In this document: in pieces, positions 53,601 to 62,600 of the stretch
How the letters are laid out: each line of letters opens with the position of its first letter
How positions within the stretch are numbered: the first letter of the stretch is position 1
NCBI GenBank assembly: GCA_042408445.1
Contig: JBHORC010000023.1
Location: 166,136-230,135, forward strand
Direction: 5' to 3'
Origin: CF-46 sp042408445
GTDB lineage: Bacteria > Chloroflexota > Limnocylindria > Limnocylindrales > CSP1-4
Length of the DNA: 64,000 nucleotides
The notes under the pieces: model-generated
Databases searched by the model: none
The model's input: the letters and a program-made list of their open reading frames with translations, nothing else
What the model was told of the DNA's origin: nothing
Translations under genes and position numbers: made by a program

Positions 53601-53854
53601 GTCGCCCCCGAGGACGCCGAGCTATACCCCCAGATGGAGGTCGTCACCGCGCCCGGAAGGGTCAGCGAACCGGCCCGCGCGTAGAGGTCGCAGGTGGCGG
53701 TCGTGCCGACCGTCGTGCACGCGGTCGAGGCCACTGGCCCCGCCGCCGCGGCGGCCGCAGGGGACATGGCGGCCGCCGCTGCAGCGAGGAGGAGGGCCGG
53801 CCCCAGCAGGAGCCGACTCAGGTGATGGCGAGTCATCGCCGGGAATGCAGGCAT
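50609..53854 (-). CDS. Secreted cupredoxin/Ig-repeat protein C
   Basis: The 1081-residue exported protein starts at ATG 53854, with GGGGA 7 nt upstream. A signal peptide with a long Ala-rich core is followed by a multicopper-oxidase-like cupredoxin region (about 45-390) that keeps fold motifs (GTYLYEAG; YFLINGKAYP) but lacks the HxH and HCH copper motifs; only IQHHSMGVLG offers histidines. Next are five Ig-like repeats with YVHGRDSLGNWG-type signatures and AAEYFIDAVGTSGTG-type openings. A C-terminal LamG-like module ends in FDGFQSTR. It shares the last two module types with the protease. It probably acts as a surface scaffold or electron-transfer partner without its own full copper site. Confidence 0.72.
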   Translation of the reverse strand: MPAFPAMTRHHLSRLLLGPALLLAAAAAAMSPAAAAAAGPVASTACTTVGTTATCDLYARAGSLTLPGAVTTSIWGYSSASSGATGVPGPVLIVNSGDHVTVNVTNQLSVTTSVLFEGQAMVPDLTGIGAGATKSYTFTAGTPGTYLYEAGILPGTQYQVAKGLYGALVVRPAGGLLQATADATTAFSDEAVVVLSEVDTTLNASLNPAGFDLRAFAPRYFLINGKAYPQTDPITTTSGNRLLVRYVNAGIQHHSMGVLGLRQTVVNEDGRPLANPRHMVAESISPGEAIDSLIDVPATAATSTTYLLYDASFGLNNTTGTGTNAGIGGMLTRIDAAGTASGLDTVGPIASNVTVDQAGALAASLSDATTGASSVAAAEYFIDAVGTSGTGTPMTGAFPSDPAAVSATVNVAALASGDHLIYVHGRDSLGNWGAPVSVALSTDTAGPATTSLVVTPPATNNAPVAMTGTGDDRSSGGANVVAAEYFVDALGPNGSGTTMTLSTTTSPVTSLSASVATSSLSTGAHLILVHARDAVGNWGPATSITLTIDRTGPTASLGSATPNPTNGVIGVNSTNPSLRVTATFDDLAPATIANAEIFIDAVGTSGTGLLMAPTDGLFNTVHEAGFVDVPNSTIALLANGNHTIFIHGKDSAGNWGPTISITLNVDKLGPTVSGAVLTPAAANAQAVGVSATASDVATGNHAIAGGEVFIDSVGSDGSGIQLTATASLPTTTITGSIPAATVAGLSVGNHTIYIHGRDIAGAWGPRVSTVLKIDRTAPTFSGITLTPATIASGTASVTMNVTGATDGATGSGVVGGEFWIANSNVPNGGGTAFNGLTAAVPTGSLVPGTYTVRVRIRDLAGNWSTVVRTATLTVTGPVPATIFNDGFDLQTLPGTWSSASTPTTTRLDVTTSAALSGPFGLRAQGNNTNYVQYNWGAAASPATATYDAKFLFRPNNQSSSGQTILAAGNSGTFGSQVFSVRYRRSGTTPQVQIQGGTATNTTWTNLLGGTSTNTIEVAWKAAGTAGPNAGTLRLYVNGVLSQTITTASLSTIASVRLGVVTASGNGNSEYFDGFQSTRTVP

Positions 53855-53871
53855 CGTCGATCCCCTACCGC

Positions 53872-55248
53872 TCACGAGGGACAGTTGTTGGGCAGGGGCG
53901 GATCGACCCGGGTGTAGGTGATCGGCCCGGTCATGTTCACGCCCCACGATGTGATCTGGTACAGCGCGTGGTTGTGGGCGATGATGTAGAACTCGCCGCA
54001 CTCGTTGAGGGTCGTGATGCCCGGCGGCATCGGGTTGGACTGGCCCAGGTAGGCGCTGCCGCTGTAGAACATCCCGACCTCGAGGTCCTGGAGGTTCGGC
54101 TCGTCCACCGGGATGGGATGCGTGCTCGAGTTGTAGGCCTCGTTGTCACGCCAGCTGAACAGGACGTCCCACGTCTGGCCGGGGCCGACGTTCACGGCGA
54201 ACTTCTCGAACGACACGTCCTCACCGGCCGGTCCGGTGACGGGCTGGCCGTCGCGACCGATCACGCGGCCGTTGTTGCCGTGGGGATGGAACGGATAGTC
54301 CTCCGTCCCCACGCTCAGGAAGCGGGTGATGCTCGGGAGCGGGTTCTGCGGGCTCGGGTTCAGGGAGCCATTCGGCAGGAACTTGTCGTTCGGGTGGATC
54401 GCCGCCAGCGCGCCGTAGGGCTGCGACGGGAGCCAGGCCGCGAAGTTGTCCGCGATGCTGTCGGGGAACCCGCGGCCGTTGATCAGCCAGTAGCGCGGGT
54501 GGTACGTGTTGAAGTTGAACGTCTTGTTGTTCTGGACCGCTGCGTTGAGATACGGATCGATCTCGGACAGCAGCGCCAGGAACTCGGTGCTCGGGTTGAA
54601 CTCCGAATCGGGCCGGTCGTAGGCGTACACCCGTCCCGCCGGAGCCGGCGGTCGCACGATCAGCGCGCCGAACAGGCCGAGGCGGACCTGCGTCTCGGGA
54701 TCCGTTCCGCTCTCGTAGAGGTAGGTCCCGGGCGCATCGGCCACGAACCGGTACGTCACCGTGCCGTTGGTCGGCGCAGCCGACTTGGTCAGCGAGGTGA
54801 TCCGTCCCGTGCCATCCAGCTCGGGCTGGGCCGGCAGGCCGTCGGCGAGGACGTCGCGCTGGCCGGGGAACGCGATCGAGACGCGTCGCGAGAGGGTGTT
54901 CTTGAGGACGATCGTGACGGTGTCACCCTCGTTGACGCAGAGGATCGGACCTGGGTGCTGGAACGGCTTGCTCCCCTCGGAGTAGCCGAACATGAAGGCG
55001 GTCGTACCGTCGGGCAGGTTGATGTAGCCGGATCGGGTCGTGAGGGTGAACGTCGGGCTCGAGCCGGCGTCCGTCGTGCACGGGATGCCGACCCGCTGGG
55101 TCGACTCCGACACGGCGACGGCCGGCCGCGGCGTCGCTGCGCCGAACAGGCTCGTGATGGCGAGCACGAGCGCCGCCAGGACGACGAGCCCGCGCGACGG
55201 GCGACGCCACGTCATCGTCGGGAGGAGGAACGAGATCCGCCGCTTCAT
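53872..55248 (-). CDS. Secreted multicopper-oxidase-like protein B
   Basis: The 458-residue exported protein has a Sec signal peptide (near 18-45) and cupredoxin domains of the multicopper-oxidase type. In its N-terminal half the usual histidines are replaced (IAFPGQ; GTYLYESG). The C-terminal half contains YPFHPHGNN (H321, H323), resembling the trinuclear-site HPxHxHG motif, and EFYIIAHNHALYQI (H425, H427) with M439 downstream. Its ligands look complementary to those of protein A. ATG 55248 overlaps the stop of gene A (TGATG). It may be half of a split oxidase or an electron-transfer partner. Confidence 0.72.
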   Translation of the reverse strand: MKRRISFLLPTMTWRRPSRGLVVLAALVLAITSLFGAATPRPAVAVSESTQRVGIPCTTDAGSSPTFTLTTRSGYINLPDGTTAFMFGYSEGSKPFQHPGPILCVNEGDTVTIVLKNTLSRRVSIAFPGQRDVLADGLPAQPELDGTGRITSLTKSAAPTNGTVTYRFVADAPGTYLYESGTDPETQVRLGLFGALIVRPPAPAGRVYAYDRPDSEFNPSTEFLALLSEIDPYLNAAVQNNKTFNFNTYHPRYWLINGRGFPDSIADNFAAWLPSQPYGALAAIHPNDKFLPNGSLNPSPQNPLPSITRFLSVGTEDYPFHPHGNNGRVIGRDGQPVTGPAGEDVSFEKFAVNVGPGQTWDVLFSWRDNEAYNSSTHPIPVDEPNLQDLEVGMFYSGSAYLGQSNPMPPGITTLNECGEFYIIAHNHALYQITSWGVNMTGPITYTRVDPPLPNNCPS

Positions 55249-56621
55249 CACAGCCCCCAATCGTTCGGGAAGCGCTGCGGCTGCAGGGAGCCGCTGGGAT
55301 GGACATGGACTTCCGTCCGCTGCCCCCCGCCACCGGCGAGGTTGTCGGAGCGGGTGTACGTCCGGTTGAAGAGGACGTACTTGTCGGGGCCGACGCCGCC
55401 GGAGTGCGGCGGGGCGGTGAAGATGGCGTCGAAGCTCTCGCCGGCGCCGAACGTGAGGGTGTTCGTGTCGAAGCTGCCGTCGCGCCCGGTCCGGCCGCGG
55501 AGGAGCGTCGCGTCACGACCGACGACGTGGAGCGGCATCCCGGTCAGCGTCATCGCCGCTTCCTTGAACCCCAGGTTCGCGAAGCGGAGCAGGACCCGTT
55601 CGCCGGGCTGGCACGTGATCAGGCTGGAGAGCGGCTGGAACTGGAGGTCCGGCCGGCCGGCCGGGATCGCCAGGTCACCCGTCGTCGTGCTCCGGGTGTA
55701 CGGGATGTACGGCGGTGCCGGGTTCGGCACCGGGTCGATCGGGCTGTGCGGGAGCAGGGTGTCCGGATAGACGCGGCCGTTCAGGAGGCTGAAGTCGGCG
55801 CGATAGTCGCTCCACTCCGGCAGCTGGATGTGCGCATCGGCCCAGTGCGCCTCTGCCCAGACCTCGCTGAGGAACATCGCGTACTCGCGGTCGTACCCGG
55901 TCGAGCCGTCGCCGCAGTTGTAGGCGAAGCCGCGGAACGGAACGTTGTTCGGCGCCGGCCGAGCAGCCCCGACGTTCCGGAGCGTGTTGTTCGTGTCCTG
56001 GGCCGGCCGGACGAACACGAGGCCCGTCATGCCCATCTGGACATGCTCCACGTCCTCGACGTGACAGTGATACATGTACGTCCCCGGGTCGTGGGACTTG
56101 TAGACGTAGGTGAACGACTGACCGGCCGGGACGGCCACCGAACCCGTCGGCTCGCCGTCGAAGAACGCGATCACGTTCTTGAAGCCGTGCCAGTGGAGGG
56201 TGTGGGCGTCGAACAGGTCGGGCCGCTGGGCCAGGCCGACGTTCGTCAGCTGGACGTGGAACTCGTCGCCCTCGCGCGTCCAGAACAGGGGCGCGGAATG
56301 CTGGGCGTGGTTCTTCTGGTTGGATGCCGCCTGGTCGCTCAGACCCGTCACATTGCGGAAGCCGAAGATGTAGGTGCTGAGCCCGTCCGGCGCGAGGTTG
56401 TCCGGATGGAAGACGCCGATCGGCGGCGTCTGCGGCAGGGAGATCCAGCCGTCCGTGCCGATGAGCTTGAGGTTCGGCGGAACGTTGGCGCCGGCGGCCG
56501 CGGGGGCGCCGAGCCACGTTCCCCTGAGCACCGGCGCCAGGCCGGCGGCCGCGGCGGCGAAGCCCGCCGCCTTGAGCAGATCCCGGCGACTGATCGCCCG
56601 GACGACCGGGTCGCGTGACAT
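55248..56621 (-). CDS. Tat-exported multicopper-oxidase-like protein A
   Basis: The 457-residue protein has a twin-arginine signal (SRRDLLKAAGFAAAAAG) and cupredoxin domains. The N-terminal domain carries HTLHWHGF (H140, H143, H145) and YMYHCHVEDVEHVQMGM (H185, C186, H187, H193, M196/M198), that is, both trinuclear-type and type-1 copper ligands. The C-terminal domain lacks the usual HxxHxH set (GMPLHVVGRD only). ATG 56621 has GGAGAGG upstream; an alternative ATG at 56675 would overlap the preceding gene by 4 nt. Tat export fits cytoplasmic folding with copper. Oxidase, nitrite-reductase-like or electron-transfer activity are all possible. Confidence 0.8.
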   Translation of the reverse strand: MSRDPVVRAISRRDLLKAAGFAAAAAGLAPVLRGTWLGAPAAAGANVPPNLKLIGTDGWISLPQTPPIGVFHPDNLAPDGLSTYIFGFRNVTGLSDQAASNQKNHAQHSAPLFWTREGDEFHVQLTNVGLAQRPDLFDAHTLHWHGFKNVIAFFDGEPTGSVAVPAGQSFTYVYKSHDPGTYMYHCHVEDVEHVQMGMTGLVFVRPAQDTNNTLRNVGAARPAPNNVPFRGFAYNCGDGSTGYDREYAMFLSEVWAEAHWADAHIQLPEWSDYRADFSLLNGRVYPDTLLPHSPIDPVPNPAPPYIPYTRSTTTGDLAIPAGRPDLQFQPLSSLITCQPGERVLLRFANLGFKEAAMTLTGMPLHVVGRDATLLRGRTGRDGSFDTNTLTFGAGESFDAIFTAPPHSGGVGPDKYVLFNRTYTRSDNLAGGGGQRTEVHVHPSGSLQPQRFPNDWGL

Positions 56622-56671
56622 GTCCTCTCCCTCGATGGATCGCGGATGATTCCGGGGCGAGCGAGGGTCGT

Positions 56672-59600
56672 TCATCCGAGCGACCCTCCGGTGAAGTCGT
56701 CGAAGGTGGCGTCGCCCGTCGGGGTGGCGCCGCGGAAGGTGATGCCGATCCGGCCGCCAACTCCTGCCAGCGCGCTGCTCCAGGCGTTGCGGCCGCTCGT
56801 GACGTTGGTCGTCGCGATGGCGACGCCGTTGCGGTAGACGCTGACCGAGCCGTCCGCGGTGGTCCGGGCGCCGAGGACGTCACCGTTCGCGAAGACGGCC
56901 GCGATGCGGAGCCGAAGCGTCGGGCTGCTCCCGGCGTTCTTCGTCCAGAGCTGGGCGGATCCGCCGCTCGTCACGACCACCTTGATCCAGGATTCGTTCG
57001 CGCTCCCGGCCTGGCGCTGCTTGAGCAGGAGCCCCTGCTCCGCAGCCGTCGTGCTGAGCTTGGTGAGGCGGATGGACGCCTCCTGGGCGGGCCCGGGCTC
57101 GGCGCCTTTCGTCCACGACACCGTCCCGGTGCCCCGGACCTGGACCTGACCGGACACGATCCGGTAGGTCGCGGTGCCGGTGGCTCCGGTCCAGTTGGCG
57201 CCGAGTGCGCCGTTGCTCCGGTTGAAGGCGTCCGTGGCCGCCGATTGCGGCACCGCCGCGATCACGACGCCGGCCAGCTCGTCCGCGCCGATGTCGAAGC
57301 GGGTGCCGGTGGGCCGCCCGCCGCCGTCGAAGTCCGTCGTCGGGGCGTTCAGGCCACCGGCGCTGGCGGCGCTGTTGAGGGCGTTCACCGCCGGCGACGT
57401 CGCCGGGATGTGGTAGTCGCCCATCAGGGTCGGCGGGACGTCCGTCGCGACCATGATCGCGTCGGCCAGGCGGCCATTCCCGCGCCAGGGCAGGAAGGTC
57501 ACGGAGGTCTGGTACTCGCTGATGAATGTCGGGTTGACACCGATCCGGTTCGTGGAGCTGCCGGTCGTCCCTTCGCTCGTCTGGAGCATCGAGTTCGTCG
57601 GGGCGAGCACGCCGCTGCCGTCCGCTGTGCCGACGTCCCAGTGGTCGATCGGCGTCACGTCGCCGGTGATGCCGAGGCCCGTCGCCGTGCCGCCGGCCCG
57701 GGTGCCGGCCCGGTTGTCCCAGAACAGGTCGTTGAACATCCGGGGCCGGCTGAAGGTCGGCGACCCGGCCGGCAGCGAGGCCTGGAGGAGCTGGCTGTTC
57801 GCTCCGGTCGAGACGCCGGCCGGGGCCCGCGTCCCGTCGCTCGTGGCCGCCGTGGCGGTCGTGAGGTTCCGGGTGATCGTGTCGTTGACGATCCGGACGT
57901 CCGGCGCGTCGTCGATCGCGATGCCGCCACCCTCGTGGGTCGAGATGTTGTTCGCGATGATGTTGTTGGTGACGGTCATCGGGAAGTTGCCGGCCATCAG
58001 GAACCGGATCCCGCCGCCGTCATCGTTGGCGAGGTTCGCCTGGATGAGGTTGGCGTCGATCGTGATCGCGCCCGAGCCGGGGGAGAGGATCGTCGGATCG
58101 ACTGGCAGCTTGCCGGCGACCAGGATCCCGCCGCCCTCGTCGAACGAGCGGTTGAAGTAGATGCGGTTGTTGGCGATGCGACCGTTCGGGCTGAGGCCGT
58201 AGACGGACATCCCGCCGCCGTACTCCGACGAGAAGTTGCCGCAGAGGTCGTTGTTGGCGACCTCGAAGGCGTCCGAGCCGGCGAAGAGGCCGATGCCGCC
58301 CGCGAGGCTCGTTCCGGCGTTGGCAAAGATCCGGTTGTTGGCGATCCGGACGTGGTCGTTGTGCTGGCTCGTGTCCGGCGCCGGAAGATCCGGCGTGCCG
58401 ACGCGGATGGCTCCGGCGTACGTGCCGCTGTTGTTCTGCAGGATGTTGTTCGTGATCCGCAGGTAGTGGGCGTAGGCGTTCACGAAGATGCCGCCACCCT
58501 GGGTGATCACGTTGTCGGCGAGGCCGGTCGGCACGCCGCCGAGCTCGTTGATGTTGGCCGGAATGTCGTACTGGTCGCCGCCGCGGACGTCGAACCCGTC
58601 GATCGAAGCCGGCGAGGCCGCCCCGAACTGGGTCGTCGACTGGGCGAGGACCGTGATCGCCGGACCCTCGTAGACGTTCTGGTTGCCGACCCATGTCAGG
58701 GCCGCCATCCGCGCCCGCCACGCATCCGCGATCGGCGTATCGCCGCCGAAGGCGCTGCCGTCGATGATCGAGCCGGTCACCGGCGTGCCGTCCGGGTAGA
58801 TCCCGCCCGGGCCGACGCCCTGGAGCTTGAGCGGCGTGCTGAGGATGAGGTTCTCGTAGTAGCTGCCGCGCGGGTTCAGTCGCGCGCCGGCCGGAGTGCC
58901 GGGGTAGACCACGACGAGCGCATTGCTCGGGTGGGCCGCCGCGGCGTCGATTCCGGCCTGGATCGATGCGTACGCCTTGCCGGCGCCGACCTCGTACAGG
59001 AAGGGCCGGTACGTGGGTCCAGCTGCCGCGACGTTGCCGCCACGGAAGTCATCGATCCGGCCGTTGTTCGTCAGCTGGAAGCCGATCCGGCCGCCGCCGG
59101 TGCCGACGGCGCCGGGCACGGAGCGCGTCCCGATCAGGGTCGTGGTTGCACCGGCCGTCCGGAAGACCGTCACGGTGCCGTCGGTCTGGGCGATCGCGCT
59201 CAGCACGTTGCCGGTCGCGAAGGGAGCCGCCATCGCCGTCTGGCTCGTGAAGGACAAGCCCCCGTTGGTCGTCGATTCCACGATCACCTGGCCGCCGGAG
59301 CTCGTCGAGTACCGGACGCGGATGAACGAGGTCGGCGTCGAGTTCGTTCCGCTCGCCTTGAGCATGAGGGCGCTGCCCGAGGTCAGGTTGGAGAGCGTCA
59401 TCGCGGCGCCCTGGGCGCTGCCGAAGACGTTGCCCGCCCCATTCCACAGCGCCTGGCCACCGAGGCCCGTGAGGTTCGCCTGGTTGTTGTTCACCCGCAT
59501 CGTCGCGAGCAGGTTCGCGACCGACCAGTTCCCGCCCAGCGAGTTGGCGTTGGCGCGGTTGAAGTTGTCGAGCAGGCCGAGTGCCGGCAGCGTGCTCGAG

Positions 59601-62600
59601 GGCACGCTCAGGACGTGGAAGGTGAGGCCGTTGACCGTGGTCCGGCCGTTGCCGGCCTTCACCGAGAGCTGATGGGGACCGGACGCGGTGGCGGCCGGGA
59701 CGCTCACCGCGATCTGGCGATCGGTCCATGAGGTCGTCGGCAGAACCGTCGTCCCGTCGAGGAGGACGGATCCGGAGCCCTTCGTTGCGCCGAAGCCCTG
59801 CCCGGTGATCGTGAACGTCTGGTTGGCGATCGCGAGGTCCGCGTAGGGCCGGGACACGGTCCACAGCTCCGGCGTCGACGGCGCCACGTTCGGGACGTTC
59901 AGGGCACAGGTGACGGCCTGCGTCTGCTGAGAGCCCGGCAGCTGGATCGAGACGCCGACCTGGGTCGGGGCGTTGTCCGCCGGGATGATCTGGCCGGGCA
60001 TCGCCTCGAACTCCGCGGCGATCGTCCGGAACTGGGGGTTGAAGTTCGGGTTGAGCCGGCCCGGGATCCCGGGGTCGTTGCCGACGAACCGATAGAGGTT
60101 GGAGCAGACGCCCGAGGGGGTCGGGCAGTTGATCCGGTTCGTCGACGGCAGGAGGACGTCGTAGATCCCGTTGTAGTCCGTCTCGACGGTCGTGACGAGC
60201 CGATCGGTGTAGTCGTAGATCCCGACCGGGGCGAAGGGCACGCCGGCCTTCTCGCCGACGAGGAGCGACTTCGGGTCGCTCGAGAAGTTGAGGTCATCGA
60301 CGAGCAGGCCGAAGAACCGGCTCGGCAGCGGGACGTCCGTGAAGACGTTGAACATCGGGACGACGGACTTGCCGTTCTGGAGCGTCACCAGCTTCGTGTC
60401 GCAGAGCGGCCGAGCCTGGCCCTCGTACGGCGAGCCGCCGATGTCGAGGAACGTGGCGTTCGTCGTGGGCGACGACGCCGGCACGTCGACGGTGGCCGTG
60501 CCGTTGCCGGACGGGTCGACGATCGAGGTCGCGTCATAGCCGTCGGTGCCGGAGTCGGCCAGGTCGACGGTGTGCAGCGGGCCGGCGCACGACGGCGGCG
60601 GCACCTGGGGAACGAACGCGTCGCCGTTCCCGATGTTGATGTCCTCTTCGCGGGTGAACTTGTAGACCGGGTTCCCCTTGAAGTCGTCGACGTTGTTCAC
60701 GTGGACGAGGTAGTCGTCCGCGGGGAGCGTCTCGAAGCTCCCGTCGACGCACTCCGGGGCGGACGGATCCGAGGCGTCGAGGGTGCCGTTGAAGCAGCCG
60801 TCGCCGAAGCCGTAGTTCCCGTCGACCGTCGCGCCGAAGTTGGCGTCGGGCGTTCCCTGGTCCGTCGCGTACGTCCCGAACTGGACGCCCATCAGCGGAC
60901 CCTCGAGGCAGTCGTGGCCACCGGTCGGCGGAGCCAGGACCTCCTGCTTGTCGGGATAGGTCAGCTCATCGCCGTTGACGTCGCGGGCGGTGCAGTCCTT
61001 CGGACGCTCCCACGTCTCGCTGACATAGGTGTTCAGGAGCTTGCCGCGGGCGAGCGACCCGTCGGCCGCCAGCGCGTGCTGGCCGGCCGCGTCGCACGGC
61101 AGGCTCGCGTCATCGGGGCAGGGGACGGTCGCGTAGAGGTCGACCGTCAGGCCGGAGACGCCGGGCTGCCAGTCCTCGGCCGCTGCGTACTGCGGATCGA
61201 GCTCGTTGCGGGTCGTGTCGTAGGAGACCGAGCCGACGATCCCGCCGTTCTGCGGGTCGACGCCGTTCGTTCCGCTCGGGTCATACGCGTGGACGCCCCA
61301 GTCGATCGTTCCGCCGATCCCGATGATCGGAAGCACGCTGACGTCGACGCCGTGGCCGAGGATCGTCGTCGGATCCGGCTGGTTGTCGGCCTGGTAGGTG
61401 ACGCCCGTCGTGTAGTAGCGGTCGTCGTACGCCTCGAGCACGAGCCACTGGGTCAGCGGATAGACCTGGTGGAGGATGTAGTGGCCGGACTGATCGGTCG
61501 TGGTCGCTGCGGACCCCCGGTCGATCAGGTTGTTGCTGCGCGCCCGGACCGTCAGGCCGAAGTTCGGGACGCCGGCCTCGCCCGGGTCCTTCTTGCCGTT
61601 CCGGTTCGTGTCGTTGAAGACGTACCCCTCGACGTCGGTGAACCAGCCCGCGAGCGGGAGGATCCCGGCATCGACGACCTCACCGTGGTTCACGGTGACG
61701 TTCATCAGGTCGAGGATCTCGTTCTGGGGGTCGTCCCAGAACGTCAGCTGATAGGTGCCGTCGGGGACGTTCGGGATCGAGAAGGCGCCCTGCGAATTGC
61801 CCTGGCCGACCCAGACCGCCGCGTCGCCGCGGTTGAGATCGGAGAGGACGATCCACGGCTTGTCGATCGGGTGGTCGACCTTCGTGCCATTCCAGAGGCT
61901 CGGCGAGAGGCCGAGGCCGCCGGTCGTCGGGACGTAGACGTCGACAGCGTCGACGACGCCCTTGATCGTGCCGTGGCCGCCGGCCGCGAAGCGATGGGCG
62001 GCCTGGCTCCAGAAGGAGGTCGTGGGACCGGGAACGTAGCCGAAGATGATCGAGGGGAACGGCTCGCCGGCGACCACGAACTCGGTGTCGAGCCCGGTGG
62101 CCGCTTCCATCGCCCAGGCGTCCCAGTCGTGGTTGCCCTCGAGGGTCGTCGTCTGGATCCAGCTGGAGCCGGTCGGCGGCACCATGCTGAGGGCGTAGCG
62201 GTTCGTCCCGAGGTTCGGAATCGTGACGACGCCGTCGGCATCGCTGACGCACTTCGTCCCGATCGTCTTGACCGTCGGCGAGTTGTCCGCGTCGAGGACG
62301 ATCTCGCCGGAGCTGTCCGTGACGTACGTGGTGCAGAGCGGGTTGCCGAAGACGTCGGTCGTGACCTGGCCGAGGATGTCGTTCAGCTTGGCGGTGAAGC
62401 CCGCGAGGCCGTTCTCGCCCGGGTCGTACTGGCCGTTCGTCGACTCGGTGTCCTGGAAGATCTGGGCCTTGACGGTCGCGGTCGGCAGCGGGGTGGGCTG
62501 CAGATCGACCGAGATCAGCCCGTTGTTCGGGGCGGGCACGGTGAACAGGACGCCGTCGAGCTTGAAGCCGTCGGCCAGGACGGAGATCAGGTAGCGGCCG

